Origin: Rhynchosporium graminicola
Taxonomy: Eukaryota; Ascomycota; Leotiomycetes; Helotiales; Ploettnerulaceae
Direction: 5' to 3'
Length of the DNA stretch: 64,000 nt
NCBI GenBank assembly: GCA_900074885.1
Contig: FJUW01000002.1
Coordinates: 881,001-945,000 of the forward strand
The notes beneath the pieces are model-generated. The model made no database searches and had not been told where the DNA came from. It worked only from the letters and a program-made list of their open reading frames with translations. The position numbers and the translations under genes were made by a program. Positions 1 to 12,365 of the stretch are shown here, piece by piece (within the stretch, counting starts at the first letter, position 1; each line of letters opens with the position of its first letter).

Positions 1-3000
1 GGGAGGCGACGCGAGGGAGGGAAAGAGTGGGATGGAGTGTGAATCTATATGATGTTAATATTGGTCTGCGTGTAGTGTCGCGAGATACTTACTTCCTTGT
101 CAATGCTTCCATAATGGTCAGTTGCTTATCATGGGTATCACTGACTCCTAGATAAAGCATCTTGTCGAATCGTCCTGGTCGCAGTAAGGCAGCGTCGAGT
201 AGATCAGGTCGATTCGTAGCACCAATGACAAAGACACCTCCGCCACCATCCTCGCCATCTGACATACCGTCGAGCTCGGCCAATAATTGAGAGACGATTC
301 GATCCATGACTCCACCACTATCTCCCTGATTTCCTCTCTTAGGCGCTACAGAGTCCAACTCGTCAAAGAAGACAACGCAAGGACGAGCATCTCTAGCACG
401 TTGAAATACTCGGCGAACATTGGCTTCCGATTCTCCGATGTACATATTCAACAATTCAGGTCCTTTGACACTGAAGAAGTTGAGACTGAATTCGGTAGCA
501 ATCGCCTTTGCAAGTAACGTCTTGCCAGTTCCAGGTGGGCCATAAAATAGGATACCGGAGCGCTTCTTCATACCCTTTGCGAATAGCTCAGGTCGTTCGA
601 GCGGCAGTTGAATCGTCTCCATGACGGCATCTTTAACGTTTGTCAGACCTCCCACGTCATCCCAACTGACGTTGGGGATCTTGGGAGCACCAATAGCGTC
701 CGCGAAGTTCTTGCGAGCAGCCTCAACAGCGAGATCGAAATCTGCTTTTATGAGGCACCTTCCAGCCGAACCACCGGCTACTATAATATCTCGCACCGTG
801 ACAACAGCATCTGCGTCGGATATTGCAGAGGCAAGAGCCTCGATACGGGAGTTTCGAGCTACGAGAGCTCGATCTGCAACGTCAACAAGGTCACCAGCAA
901 CAAGCGCAGCAGTCTTGACAGCTACCCCACTGAGGTCAACATCAGGAGCAAGAGCAACTGGTTGGTCATCTATGATGCTTCTCAAAATGCCTTCTCGCTC
1001 CCACTCGTCAGGCGCGGTCATCTCTAGCTCGTGAGTAAAGAGACCTCGGACGCCGTCGGGAATTTTGTTAACCTCGGTAGTAGTGGCTATTAAGACTCTG
1101 GAGCCAGCCAGAATATCTTTCAAAGCAGTGATCATCCTATCCGCCGTCAGAGCTTCAATATGCCTGATCAAAAGCGCGCAGAACTCCGGACCACAGGTCA
1201 TTGCCCGCTCTGCACGGGCTTCCAGAAGTCCAGCTGATTTGATATCGCTTCCAGCACTACCTTCACTTACGATATCGTAAGCATCGATTGTGAAGGTGTG
1301 TAGCCCAATATCAGCACATGCACGCTTTGATAAAGTGGCTTTGCCAATGTTTCTTTGCGTTGAAACCAAAAGAATAGCCAGTGGTTGTAGTTTGAGATGA
1401 ATCGCTCGGGGACTAGTAGCAGCTGCTATTAATTCTCTCAACCGTCGCTGAAGCACGGATATGTGGTGCCTTCTTGGCTCTGGTATAGACGTTGCTTCCC
1501 TTTGCGATTTCGATATAGACTTCAATCCAAGATAGTAGTCCCATGAATTCTCCATTGTTGATGGCAGTCGGCTATTCTCGCTTCCTGATTGCATCATATG
1601 CGTCGACGATACATCAATCGACGCAACTCCACCCCAAATATCCTCATCTTCAACTATTTCAGGACTGTCCTTTGCGGCACCAATATATCCAATTCTGAAC
1701 CATCCAACACCAGTGGCCTTTGCTGGTTTAGTAGGCCGAAGATCATCAAGAACCGCGTTGGACAAGAGCTCATCGATCTCCGTATCATCACTTGGAGCCG
1801 ATTGATATAACGTGCGTCCTAGATCCTCGTCGATTGGGATAGCCAGCAAGTCGCCCTTCTGGACGATCCGAGTACGACTCGTGAAATGCCGCTTCAAACC
1901 AGAAAACAGTGCGTTTTGTAGAGTGCGTTCTGTAGAAAAAGGAGTGCTAATTTTCAACAGTGTGAGTTCCCGGGCGAATGGAGGCCGTGATGCGCTAGTA
2001 ATCTTTGCTAGGAGTGCTTTTGTAGAAACAGCAGTCCTTTTCAACGGAGAAAGTCTGCAATACGGGGTGTTCGCCATGTTGGCGAGGAGGATAGGAGACA
2101 GATAGACAGTAGGACTGGATGGTTTATGGACTTGAGATTCGAAAAATGACAAACGTCTCCCATCATGCTTACTGCTGGGAATCTTCGTCACTGGACGGTG
2201 AGAGTAACTTTCAGGCAAGCCAAAGACCTTGACGGGCCGCCATATAGGGTCCTCAACTTCGGGAGCTCCAAAGCTCCCAAGTCCCCATAAGCCAGCACCC
2301 TGTGGCGGAGGTTCGGGTGCAGCTTCCAGTCGCACCCAGTCGCCTGAGAAGCACCCAATCTTCGTCAAGGAGTTGATGTCAACGTATACTCTGGCTTCCT
2401 CGTCGTCTTCAGCTGTTGGCTTCGGATGGAGTGACCCTTCCGGGAGAGGTTTGACGAGGCCCTGGGCCTTGAAAAGACGCCCCCTTTGACCACCAGCTCG
2501 TGCCGTTGTCGCGGTAAATGAAGAGAACACTGATCCGGGAGTACTGATTCCATCTATCTTTCGGCCGCGGCCTAGCGTCATTGGAGTGCCAGCTTGCATG
2601 GTTGATATCCCACTTGCGTTATGAGTGGGGAGGGTAGGTGCCTGTAATGAGATCAAATCGTCCATAGAATCATCCGAGAGGTCATCGTCATCGTTTTCAG
2701 ATACCTCTATTTCTGTTTCTGTCTCTGTATCGCCCTCGTCCTCCTCAATTGGCGCATCTGTTTTATAGCGATCTTCCGTCGCGGAGAAGAACTGATCATT
2801 TGAAGTATCCTCATCCTCTTCTGCGACTTCGGTCAAAGTACGGTTGGCAGGTAGCGTTTGTGAGTTCCGAGTGCTTTTTGCATGATGCCCAGTCTGAGTA
2901 ATGATAATTCTTGTTTGCGCAGACAAAATCCCTTGGCCTACAGGTTCCGAAAGTGTCACTTTGGCAGGAGGAGGTGGGACATGGGTGATGGGATGTGGTG

Positions 3001-3707
3001 GAAGAGGCAAAGAGAAAAAATCACCAGTATGAACGACTTTCAGTGCACCTAGTGATTCGCGAATGGCTGCGGTCAATCGGTCTTCTGGTATCTTCGCAAT
3101 TGCATTGCCGTTTGGCAATCCATTCTGCCGTGTATGGTCTCCACGAAATGTCCCTTCGCCATTCTCCAATCTTTTCGCCGACTCTGCCTCTATAGCCACA
3201 AAGACCGTATCCAGCGGAAGAGGTACCACGTCGAGGATCCCGATTTCAATGCCACTCCGGCTATGACTAGAAATCTTCGAGGGAGCAACTTTCTGAAGAG
3301 CTTCTGCAAAGCTTTGCAAAGCTAACGACGAAGGCGAAAATTGTACAGTTGAATGCGCGAGAGCGCTCGAAGGTCTGACAGGGACGACTGTCCATGTAGA
3401 GTCTTCTACAGAAGCTGATGGGCCCCAGGGACATATTGCGACATGATGGAATTCGGGAGTATTTGCATTACCATTGCCATTTTCCAGAGCTACACCAAAA
3501 ATGATCAGCACCTTGTTTAACAGTGGCAGAAACGTCTATCTAACCATGGACTAAGGCAGGAAATAAATCTGCAAATAGATCTTCCGAAAGTATGCCAACA
3601 TCACCCTTCACATGGTCATCCAGCACTAGTCTGGCAGATATTGCGGCTTTGTCCTGCCGCCTCCTCTTTCGCTTTCGGCTTTGTGGGATTGGAATTTGCT
3701 CTGCCAT
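1..3707 (-). CDS. PEX6: Peroxisomal AAA+ ATPase Pex6, C-terminus cut off by window edge
   Basis: Pex6 pairs with Pex1 in the hexameric ATPase that pulls the receptor Pex5 out of the peroxisome membrane. Exons on the minus strand: 3707-3545, 3489-93 and 44-1 (continues outside). The introns 3490-3544 (GTTAGA..TGTAG) and 45-92 (GTAAGT..ATATAG) close in phase. The first 54 residues (MAEQIPIPQSRKRKRRR...) have the basic start and VLDDHVKGDVGILSEDLF stretch of fungal Pex6. The D1 AAA domain, around residue 765, is degenerate: QRNIGKAT stands where Walker A should be and there is no acidic Walker B. The D2 domain, around residue 1035 onward, is intact: GPPGTGKT, VFFDELDSVAP and GATNRPDLLDAALLRPGR. 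Degenerate D1 with active D2 is the known Pex6 pattern. An acidic, Ser/Thr-rich linker lies near residues 230-290. About 1200 residues are present; the family is usually about 1400. Confidence 0.95.
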
Positions 3708-4542
3708 GATTGTGTCTGTCGGGTCTGGCTAGCTGTAAGAGTCGCGTTGGAGGGTCTATCGCGTAGAGAAGCTATGCGATGATCGGGCTAGGCTCCGGAC
3801 ATGTTTCGCAGGAGATTGAGTAAGATTAAATATGTAGGATGAAAAGAAGGATCAAGAGGTCTGTAGATTCAGAGTCAGTTAGTCTAAAATTCGGAGAGTG
3901 ATGCAGTGATTTGAGCCAGGCAATGTAGGCATTTGGTTCGAGATATGCTCGCAGCTCCCACTAATTGATAGAGCTTAGGCCGAGGCTTCTTGACTTGGTC
4001 AGACATAGTCACCTGACTTGAAGCACTTATTTACGATTACAATATTCTGTTTGAAACCTCTCTTTCCATCTTATTTAATTGCCAGAGCAAGATTTAACAA
4101 GTTTCCACGTTCCTCATTCAATCCTGCTGGCCAGTCGGTACCAAGATCAGCTCTGAGGTCACATGGTCGGAGAAAAACCAAATGTTTTGTTGCACATCGC
4201 ATTGTTCTTCTCATCATGACCACGTGGCCGTAAAGGGCCTAGTCGCCGATGCAGTTCAGCCTCAACTCTAACTCTAAGCATGTGCTGCTCGCTAAGGTAT
4301 TCTCACGAGATTGAGTTACCGGGTGTTTCCTTTGAAGTTATTTCCCTTGATTTCCCGAGTTCTTCCATTTGTCAATGTCAAGAAGGATGTACCGTGATGG
4401 GGAGCAGTACTACGGTGAGTGTGTATTTGGCATGACCTTGACTGAAGGGGTTGATTGAAGCGGATACCAGTCAGTGTTTAATTCGTTATGACAGCCTCGT
4501 CGAGAGATGATGTCATTTTCGATTGTGATTGTCCAATTCAGG

Positions 4543-4590
4543 GTTTATGTTTTATGTTTTATGTTTTATGGTAAGTACGTACGTACGTGT
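4543..4590. repeat. Period-7 TTTATGT repeat followed by ACGT tetranucleotides
   Basis: Three to four copies of a 7-base TTTATGT/TTTTATG unit run into (TACG)n. This is simple-sequence DNA with no visible coding role. Confidence 0.8.
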
Positions 4591-4816
4591 CTGGGGATGC
4601 CACTACAAGTACTTATGCATATGCAGCTTTCACATGCCAATCGTATTTCCAGGTGCTTCGACCCGATCAGACCAGACCAGTGAGAAGGCGCACGTCTCAT
4701 AAGTACTAAGTAAGTACAAGTCTCGAGCAAGTAAGTATACTTACTGCCCGGCGGCGGTCCATCCAAACCTGGTTTCCGTCAATTGACAGGTGGGTGGGGC
4801 GGCCCAGTACGCAAAT

Positions 4817-4856
4817 GGCTCTAGCTGGCTCTAGCTGGCTCCAGCTGGCTCTAGCT
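4817..4856. repeat. Decamer tandem repeat CTAGCTGGCT, four copies
   Basis: Four adjoining copies of a 10-base CTAGCTGGCT unit, one with a T-to-C change. It lies about 310 bases before the esterase start codon. Confidence 0.8.
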
Positions 4857-4886
4857 CAACAAGGCTTAGTACCTGACCTCCTGTAT

Positions 4887-4952
4887 CGATCTATCTATCT
4901 ATCCATCCATATATCTTCCCATCCATCCCATCCATCCCATCCATCCCATCCA
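4887..4952. repeat. CTAT and CCCATC microsatellite in esterase upstream region
   Basis: (CTAT)n grades into (CCAT)n and then about five copies of CCCATCCAT-like units. It ends about 210 bases before the downstream start codon. Confidence 0.8.
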
Positions 4953-5164
4953 GAGATCGTTCCCCTACCCCTTTCCCTCACCCTTCGCAGAACGGAATAC
5001 CATGCTGTCAACCACAATCTTGCGCTCGTCTGCTTCCTGTCTCCCCTCTCTCCCCTCCGTAACCAGCATCTGCTTCAATCTGTCAATCATCGCACTACAC
5101 TGTTGACACTTCCTTCGTTTTAATTGTTTGCTGTGCAAGAAGCTAAAAAGGTAGCTCTCACTTC

Positions 5165-7447
5165 ATGCCAAATCTCCCTCCCCACTTCTTGACGACATCA
5201 GTAATACCTAACGCTCCGAGACGACTCACTTCAATGGGCGATAATACGGAGACCCCGCCAATTGAGACCGACGATGCCGATCTTTCTACTACTGCCATTA
5301 AGTACGCCCATCAGGCCGAGAAGCTCTCCCTCGCGGCACCAGGAGACGATGTCAACGATTCCAAAACCGTCGTTCAAGCACACTTCATCACACCAAACGA
5401 TCCCATCTTAGTAACTAGAGATGGAGGACGACTACCCGCAGTTCCTCTTGCAGAGGCCGCAAATCTCAATAGACTGAAAGCGACTATGGAGGGAAGTCCA
5501 ACAGGCTCAACAGGAGCCATTTCCGAGAAATCGGGTTCAGAGAACGGGACAAACTCGGAATCTGCCCCAAAAGGAAGAATACAGAAATCGGGCGAAGGAT
5601 CTCTACGAAGGGCAATGCCACCCTCGAGGACGAACCCTCTTTTTCCACCACTGCCACTGTATGGGCCTTCCTCTCTGATTCGGGATTTACAGTGCATGAT
5701 ATTTCGAGTCTCGGCATTCATTCTCTCGGGCTGCTTTCTTGGCACAATTGTACTCGGAGCAGCATTTACGAGTCTGAAACCAATGTTTATTCATATCTGG
5801 ATACGCCTATCATTGCGAAATCCAGATGCGAGACGACCCTTCCACGAGGAAGAGGAGCGCTTGAAGAGAGTGAGGAAAGCAGAAGATAAGGCTTGGACGA
5901 ATAAATCTTCAACGACAAATTCGGCAAGCAAGGTAGAAGACGATACTGAAGAAGACAGCGAGGAGTTCATACCTACGGAAGGCGGGCCAGATCCCCTTGT
6001 ATGTGATGTGGGCTACTATGCCAGAAGAGTCGGGCTTGACATGGAGACTCTCCAAGTACAGACCGAGGATGGATTCATACTCGAATTGTGGCATATTTAC
6101 AACCCACTGGAGTTCGAGCCCATGTCAGCTGCTGAACGAGCTGCTCGAGGCCCCAATATCTTTACCGGAGCAGGTCCGTCTAGGAAAACTCCCAGTCAGA
6201 AGCCCAAATTCCCAATTCTCATGATCCACGGACTTTTACAGTCATCAGGAGCATATTGCACAAATGACGACAGGTCACTAGCTTTCTACCTCTGCAAATC
6301 TGGATACGATGTATGGCTAGGAAACAACCGCTGCGGTTTCAACCCCAACCACACACTTCTCAGCACCTCCGATCCCAGAATGTGGGCCTGGAACATCCGT
6401 CAAATGGGCGTCCTAGATCTCCCAGCCCTCATTTCTCGCGTCCTCTCAGAAACCGGTTTCGAAAAGCTCGGTTTGATAGCCCACTCCCAAGGAACGACCC
6501 AAACTCTCGTCGCCCTAGCAAAAGAACAACGTCCAGATCTAGGTGAAAAAATAACCGTGTTCTGTGCCCTCGCGCCAGCCGCCTACGCCGGTCCACTTAT
6601 AGGTAAAGCCTATTTCAAATTCATGCGTCTGATCTCGCCTGCTTTCTTCCGCATCATATTCGGTATACACGCTTTCATACCTATTATGATGACCATGCAT
6701 CGTATCATACCCGGAAATTTATTCGGCGCTATGGGATACGTCGTCTTCCATTTCCTTTTCAATTGGAGTGATGAGCGCTGGGATCGCGGGCTGAGAGATA
6801 GATGCTTTCAATTTGCGCCTGTTTATGTGAGTGCAGAATCCATGCGCTGGTGGCTCGGACGCGAATGTTTCGCGAAACAGAAATGCATTCTTGCTACTCG
6901 TGAGCAAGGACATGAGGAAGACGAAGAAGATGAGATGGAAGATTACTATGCGCGTTCAAAACAGCACTGCTCGACTGGTAACCGTCCATCACACTTTCGA
7001 CGCACTAAAAGTGCCGAAAGCAAGAAGCAGCGTAGACCTAAAGGTTCAACAGCTTGGTACAACAACCAAGTCCCACCATTCGCTCTCTGGGTCACGGGTT
7101 CCGATGATCTGGTCGACGGGAGAAGACTGTTGAGGAGATTTGAGAGGGGTAGAGAACCGCATGTGAGGTTGGTCCACAGCAAAATAATCGAGGAGTATGA
7201 GCATCTGGACGTCATCTGGGCGATGGACTGTATTGAGAAGGTTGGGAGGGAAGTCAAGGAGGTGTTGTGGAGGACTTGTGATGTTAGGGATAAAGTGAGG
7301 TGTCCGAAGGGGTGTGAGGATGTGGAGCTCTGGAGGGATACGAAAGGGGATGCGGATGGGGATTGGAAGGAAGAGGGTGGTGAAGGAGATGGAAAGGATG
7401 ACGCAGAGGAAGAGGATCAGAGTGGGAGTGATGAGACGAGTGAGTAA
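5165..7447 (+). CDS. Membrane-anchored sterol-ester hydrolase / acid-lipase family protein (TGL1/YEH-like)
   Basis: Single exon, 760 aa. The alpha/beta-hydrolase core belongs to the acid-lipase group that in yeast includes the steryl ester hydrolases Tgl1, Yeh1 and Yeh2. It would release sterol and fatty acid from stored esters at lipid droplets or membranes. A hydrophobic segment at about residues 178-205 is a likely membrane anchor. The catalytic part follows: PILMIHGLLQSS, VWLGNNRCGFN, the nucleophile elbow AHSQGT with Ser near residue 441, Asp in GSDDLVDG near residue 647 and His in EYEHLDVIW near residue 679. The N-terminus is low complexity and the last 60 residues are very acidic (E/D/G-rich), giving a longer tail than yeast relatives. 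A second in-frame ATG (MGDNTE) at 5234 could be the real start, shortening the protein by 23 residues. The exact substrate is inferred from family only. Confidence 0.85.
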   Translation: MPNLPPHFLTTSVIPNAPRRLTSMGDNTETPPIETDDADLSTTAIKYAHQAEKLSLAAPGDDVNDSKTVVQAHFITPNDPILVTRDGGRLPAVPLAEAANLNRLKATMEGSPTGSTGAISEKSGSENGTNSESAPKGRIQKSGEGSLRRAMPPSRTNPLFPPLPLYGPSSLIRDLQCMIFRVSAFILSGCFLGTIVLGAAFTSLKPMFIHIWIRLSLRNPDARRPFHEEEERLKRVRKAEDKAWTNKSSTTNSASKVEDDTEEDSEEFIPTEGGPDPLVCDVGYYARRVGLDMETLQVQTEDGFILELWHIYNPLEFEPMSAAERAARGPNIFTGAGPSRKTPSQKPKFPILMIHGLLQSSGAYCTNDDRSLAFYLCKSGYDVWLGNNRCGFNPNHTLLSTSDPRMWAWNIRQMGVLDLPALISRVLSETGFEKLGLIAHSQGTTQTLVALAKEQRPDLGEKITVFCALAPAAYAGPLIGKAYFKFMRLISPAFFRIIFGIHAFIPIMMTMHRIIPGNLFGAMGYVVFHFLFNWSDERWDRGLRDRCFQFAPVYVSAESMRWWLGRECFAKQKCILATREQGHEEDEEDEMEDYYARSKQHCSTGNRPSHFRRTKSAESKKQRRPKGSTAWYNNQVPPFALWVTGSDDLVDGRRLLRRFERGREPHVRLVHSKIIEEYEHLDVIWAMDCIEKVGREVKEVLWRTCDVRDKVRCPKGCEDVELWRDTKGDADGDWKEEGGEGDGKDDAEEEDQSGSDETSE

Positions 7448-9235
7448 TGGATGATGACTTGTTTTGGTCCTTTGATGAGTATATATTAGCGAGTTCTTGA
7501 GCGTGTGGCGTTGGGTATACATAAAACGTCTTGGTTGTGGGATAGGGTCGCACGTACACATATATTGCACATAGCAAGAGCTGGGTCTGGAGTACAACAT
7601 CTTGGTCATGAAATACAAGATATATGACTTCGAAGGTAAAAGAGAAACAAATCGAAACAATTACCAATTCCTCGAACATCTATTATAAAAAAAAAAAAAA
7701 AAAAAATGGGAGGAGAATACTGCTTCAAATTCCAGTCTTCGTCGTGACTCCGCCTCTTGAGTAGTCGATACCCTCATACATAGTAGCATTTCACCCGATC
7801 CTCATGCTTTTACTGTAAATTTTTACAATAAGGTAGGTGTTTGTTGAATAGCGTACCTTTTGAAACTTGTATTAATGTTCCCGTCCTCGAATACTCGCTA
7901 GCACGTACGAACGTGTCTTCTTTCGTTGCACATCGCACGTTTCCCCCGCGTTCCCTGAGCCTAGGTTTTTTTTTTCTTTACTTGTCCGTGAGGTAATGGT
8001 GGTTACAGCAAATCTCTAGGCTAGTTTTGTTCGGGATCGTGGGCGCGGTCCACGGTAGTCCAGGTTATAAGTCAGTCGGTTGGTGGAGACGTCTGGGTTC
8101 CAGCTCGAAGGGTCGAGCCGTCTCGGATTTTGGGGCGAGTGGCACGGGTATGTATGTACAAGTACAACATACGTGGGAGCCAACTACAGTATATCGATAT
8201 TGTGCCCATGCGGTAGTTTTGGGGTTCCTCGATGAATTGCGCCCAGCTCACAAGGGGAATATGATAACGGATATAGCGGCTGAGTTCCTTAGGGGTATAC
8301 CCGATGTTTTGAAGCCAAGTGGGTATATACGTATCGCTCTTAGTTCGACCTGCTGATCCCTCTTAGTCTTCGTCGATACCGTCGAGTTGCCGGCCGATAC
8401 TATTACCTTTCTCACTATAGAGCCTAGACAATAGCTTAGTGGACGGTATATCAACTGTTCTTGGGATATGCCAGGAAAGGCGATAAGTTGAAAGTTAGGC
8501 TAGTGTACTAAGGCAATAAAATAGCTCCACAAGGCCCCAGGGGAGAAAGTAGGGATAATATGATAGATTCTAACGAGATTTATTTTACTTAAATACTACA
8601 TCGAGAGTTTGATCTCCTTTTTCCTTATGACTAAGCTCAACTAAGCTTAATAACCTCGTGTTAATAATCCTTCGATACTCTTCTGAGTCCTCTCTCTGGA
8701 GTGTTTAAGTACTTCTAAATAAATCAACCATCTGGCGATCCATTAGTGGTCTGAAAGCAAGAAACCTCCACAGATAATCTCCAGATGAGGAAACCAATAC
8801 GTTCAGAAAAACCTTCGCTGCGCCGTCTGGGAGGAAGAATTCGAAAGAACCTGAGCAATAGTAACAGCTTGGTATTCCGCTGGTCATGGTCACGTGATAT
8901 ATTGCTTATCCGGATCCGCTGGCTCATGCCTATCATTCAATTCCATCAAAGGATTCAGTATAGCAAAGGTTATTTATAACACTAGCACGTCTACCCACTA
9001 GATAGAAGCTTCGTGCTTACTCAGGTACAGTACCTTCATATACTTAGTGACTTGCAAGATTATCATACTTGATCCCGTGACAACGTCCCTGCCACCCATC
9101 GCATTCTGCAAAATCGAATTGGGCACAAGCTTCAATCACAGGCATCACTATCGTCACCGTAGAGAAATCATTCGACGATTCCCAAAGTTACGAACGAGAA
9201 AATTTGTCGATACGCACCAGGTTGATATTGCGAGA
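7448..9235. other. Gene-poor region downstream of esterase
   Basis: No supported gene. It holds the 3' end of the esterase transcript, a 20-base A run at 7687-7706 and an AT-richer stretch near 8460-8720. Open frames here are short, lack recognisable motifs and overlap on both strands. Confidence 0.5.
7687..7706 (+). repeat. Poly(A) tract of 20 bases
   Basis: Uninterrupted run of 20 A about 240 bases after the esterase stop codon. It could be a homopolymer or a relic of a retroposed transcript; no flanking target duplication was seen. Confidence 0.85.
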
Positions 9236-10655
9236 ATGTCCGATTCAAGTTCGGTGACGTCTGACAGGGGAACACTCGAGGAAATCAGAGACAATGGCCT
9301 GATGGCCGTGGGAATGCCGAAAGGTCTCGAGAAGATATACGACTACGAGTCTGGAGGCCATCACCCTGTACATCTGGGTGAGTTGCTCGACGGACGCTAC
9401 AAATTCATCCACAAACTCGGAAGTGGTGGCTATGCCAATGTTTGGCTTTGCAGTGACGATACAAGTATTTCGCCTCGCTACTTCGCAGTCAAAATTATTA
9501 TGGCAGAAGGATAAATAGCAAATTGTCCAGAGTTGCTCGTCAACAAGCTCGTTGAGCTTGGAATAGGCTCGGGGCCGCTAGCTGAGCACTTTTGTTTACC
9601 CCTATATACATTCAACATTGATGGGCCGAATGGCCACCATTATTGTTTCGTGTACCCAGTCCTGGGTCCTCGTGTGTCCCGACTACTCAATATCGAAAGA
9701 TCACCGAACCCTGGGAGTGTCCTAAGAAAGCTTTCTCTACAAGTCAGTGAAGCCTTGAGTACTCTTCATTCGCATGGGATTTGCCATGGTGGTAATGCTT
9801 CCTTGCTTTCATCTGCCTATTGCGAGCTAATCATGTACCTGAAAAGATCTCAGACCTGCCAACATTCTCACTCGGATAACTGGACTGGACGGGCTGTCTG
9901 AAGACCAAGTATTCGAAGCGCTTGGCTCGCCAGTAACAACCAAAGTTACTGCACTGAATGGAGACCCTCATGATGAGATCACAGCTCCTCAGTATTTAGT
10001 CTATCCTATTTGTTGGGACGATGTCGAATTGACCACACTTGGTGCCGAGTTTATTTCCGAACAGGCCTGCATCATTGACTTTGGTGAGTCGTTCGATGTG
10101 ACAAACCCACCTGAGGATGTGGGAATACCACAAGTCTACTGCTCCCCAGAGTATACATTGGACAGAATCGTCGACATCGGGTGCGATATATGGTCCCTGG
10201 GTTGCACGATATTCGAAATTCGCACTGGACAAAAGTCATTCGACACGTTTGATGACGACCAGGACGAATACTTGTGGAAGATGACTATGATTCTGGGCAA
10301 ACTTCCAGAGCCTTGGTGGTCGCAAACTTGGATAGCGCGTAAGACGATATTTGAAGACAACACTGACGCAGAAGGGCGCGTGGTAGAGGTTCCGCAACAA
10401 CTCAGACCATCCGAAGACGGGAAACCAGAAATAGAGAGGACTATAGTGCAAGTGGCAGAACCACGATCGATCAAGGAGGCTATTGCAAGGGGGCTCTTCT
10501 ACTACAATAGAAATGGCCCAGGAGGCGTACATCTTGAAATCCCTGAGCTGGAAGTCGAATTACTAGCAGACCTTCTGGCAAAAGTTCTAAAGTACGATCC
10601 GAATGAGCGATTGACAGCGAGGCAGATATCAGAACATGCATGGTTCAAAATGTAA
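9236..10655 (+). pseudogene. SRPK-like protein kinase with one in-frame stop
   Basis: Two exons, 9236-9791 and 9847-10655, joined by intron 9792-9846 (GTAATG..AAAAG). The joined frame is 455 codons and ends cleanly. The protein belongs to the fungal SR-protein-kinase-like family. It has a glycine loop GSGGYANVW near residue 62, the ATP lysine in FAVKI at residue 86, a catalytic loop HGDLRPANIL formed exactly across the splice junction, IDFGES in the DFG position, CSPEY, and DIWSLGCTIFE. The lesion is TAA at 9512-9514 (codon 93), just after the VAIK motif. The reading frame is the same before and after it and no intron signals surround it. Everything downstream still looks selected for, so this is either a very recent nonsense mutation, a sequencing error, or a readthrough site. 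The start codon chosen (MSDSSSV) is the last ATG before the conserved region; an in-frame ATG also exists at 9047. Confidence 0.8.
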
Positions 10656-12365
10656 CACAGCACGTTATGGCAGGGAGATAGTACTTTCATCTGACAGCAA
10701 ATTGGGTGGCACTTCTCTATTCCAGTATCTCGTCGATAATATCTTGGAAGTCAGGAATGTCATCAGGCCAGCATTGGGTATTTCGCCTACCATAAAATTT
10801 GCGTAAGAATATTACTCTCTGTACTTATTTGGAAACTAGGCTACTAGCAGGTTAAGGCTAGGTGAGAATTAGGCGCAGGACTAGGAGAAACAAATTAGCT
10901 TCAAACTATTGAAGTCTCGTGGCTCTTGCGCCACAACCCGGATTCATGTGACAAGTCAAATCTGCATTTGTTTTCGTCGAGGTAAAGTCACAAAATCTAT
11001 ACAACGCTTATCGTTCCCTTCACTTATACGTCACTGATTGGCATTGGAAATTGTTGCGAGGATATGGGTCTTAGTATGGATCAGGTGACTATAGTCACGT
11101 GCATGGTCCGTGCGGATATTCCTAGATAATATCTTTAGTTAACTCTCCATAGTAATTAGTACTGCAATACAACCAATAACATTCAACTACTCTATGCCTT
11201 ACTCTGAAGATCAACGTAACCTTGCGATAGAAATCAACCACAGAAGAAGTCTTTGGTTAATTAACCTATCAAGCAAGTATTCAATCAATAAAAGTATCAT
11301 ATGCTATATATTAAGGTTCTTCGACTTCATGTTACGACTCACGAATACAACATACATTAAGATAATTTTCAAGCAATTACAAGTGCTGTGAACCTTCCAC
11401 CGACGAAAAAACGCAGTGAAGAATTTGTACACCCGTCGAAGCAGGCCATCAGCGAAGTCACATACCGCAGGGTCATATGAGTATTCTCGGCTAATCGCTA
11501 TTTCGACTTTCAGCTGGCTCGCGTTTCGTCTCCTGTAGATGTCACACGTCCTTATTAAGACATTACCTGATTTACGAGCTTGGATCGGAGAAAAGTTTCC
11601 AAAATCGAAACACGCCAGCGCTGCAGCCGTCGAGACGATACCAGTTGGATATCCTCTCATTTCATTCGCCAGAAGGTATCCTCTGTCCTACAACCCCAAG
11701 AGGAGCTACCTCTACAGCACGTTGGAATTTGAGATTCATTCCACTGCAGATTCGAGCTGAGTTTATGGGACAGCTGTTTCTGGTTACCAACGGGGACGAA
11801 GTATGAATGGAACGAATTCGTTATTAGATAATTCGATGCTTGGAACGTAGCAAAAATGGGGTCAAATTTAAAAAGATGATTGAACTCGTATCATATATGG
11901 AAATGGAATTAAGGTAAAGATGCCCTCCAGGTGTAGTGCCAACTTTCAGGTAAGGTTGATGAAGGACGAGGCTGAGGATATTCGTCTCCGGCGAAGCGAT
12001 TTTGCAAGCTCATTATAAATTCATCATCTAAGAATATAACTTGCAGTAAAGGCATCAAAAGCTTATGTGACATTGAAAAATTACATGTATAATGTCGCGA
12101 GAATTTATCTATGACATTAAAATCGAATTCAATACACTCCGCCTCGGGAGTGAGGAGCAGCCAGGAAATATGCTATACTAATTCGAGACTAGCGCATCTT
12201 CCGCTGACTTCACTTCGAAACCTTTTGGAGTTGAAAGCAGGTCGAGTACAATCACTATATATTACAATAATCCACGACCTTACAAGTTGATTACCAACAC
12301 ATATGCTAAGTCTTGCTCTTTGCTCTCACTATACAGCATAATGAACACACGTGTCTTTCGCAGCT
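10656..12365. other. AT-rich gap with a possible transposase-like HTH relic
   Basis: No gene is supported. An open frame at 11194-11391 (+) starts MPYSEDQRNLAIEIN and continues into a helix-turn-helix-like pattern (SSKYSINKSIICYIL). This resembles the N-terminus of fungal DNA transposases but stops after 65 residues, with nothing recognisable following. The surroundings are rich in TA/AT steps, as expected for old decayed sequence. Treat the HTH idea as weak. Confidence 0.3.

Larger units (their letters stand above)
3708..5164. other. Intergenic region between divergent PEX6 and esterase genes
   Basis: No gene was recognised. The two flanking genes are transcribed away from each other, so both promoters should lie here. 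The half nearer the esterase carries three short simple-sequence tracts, listed separately. Pyrimidine-rich CATCC/CCCATC sequence and CT-rich blocks lie 40 to 250 bases before the esterase start, as is common in fungal 5' leaders. Confidence 0.6.

Noticed and set aside
7046..7660. 204-residue minus-strand open frame
   Set aside because: It is antisense to the acidic C-terminus of the esterase, where Glu/Asp codons remove stops on the other strand. Its composition is low complexity.
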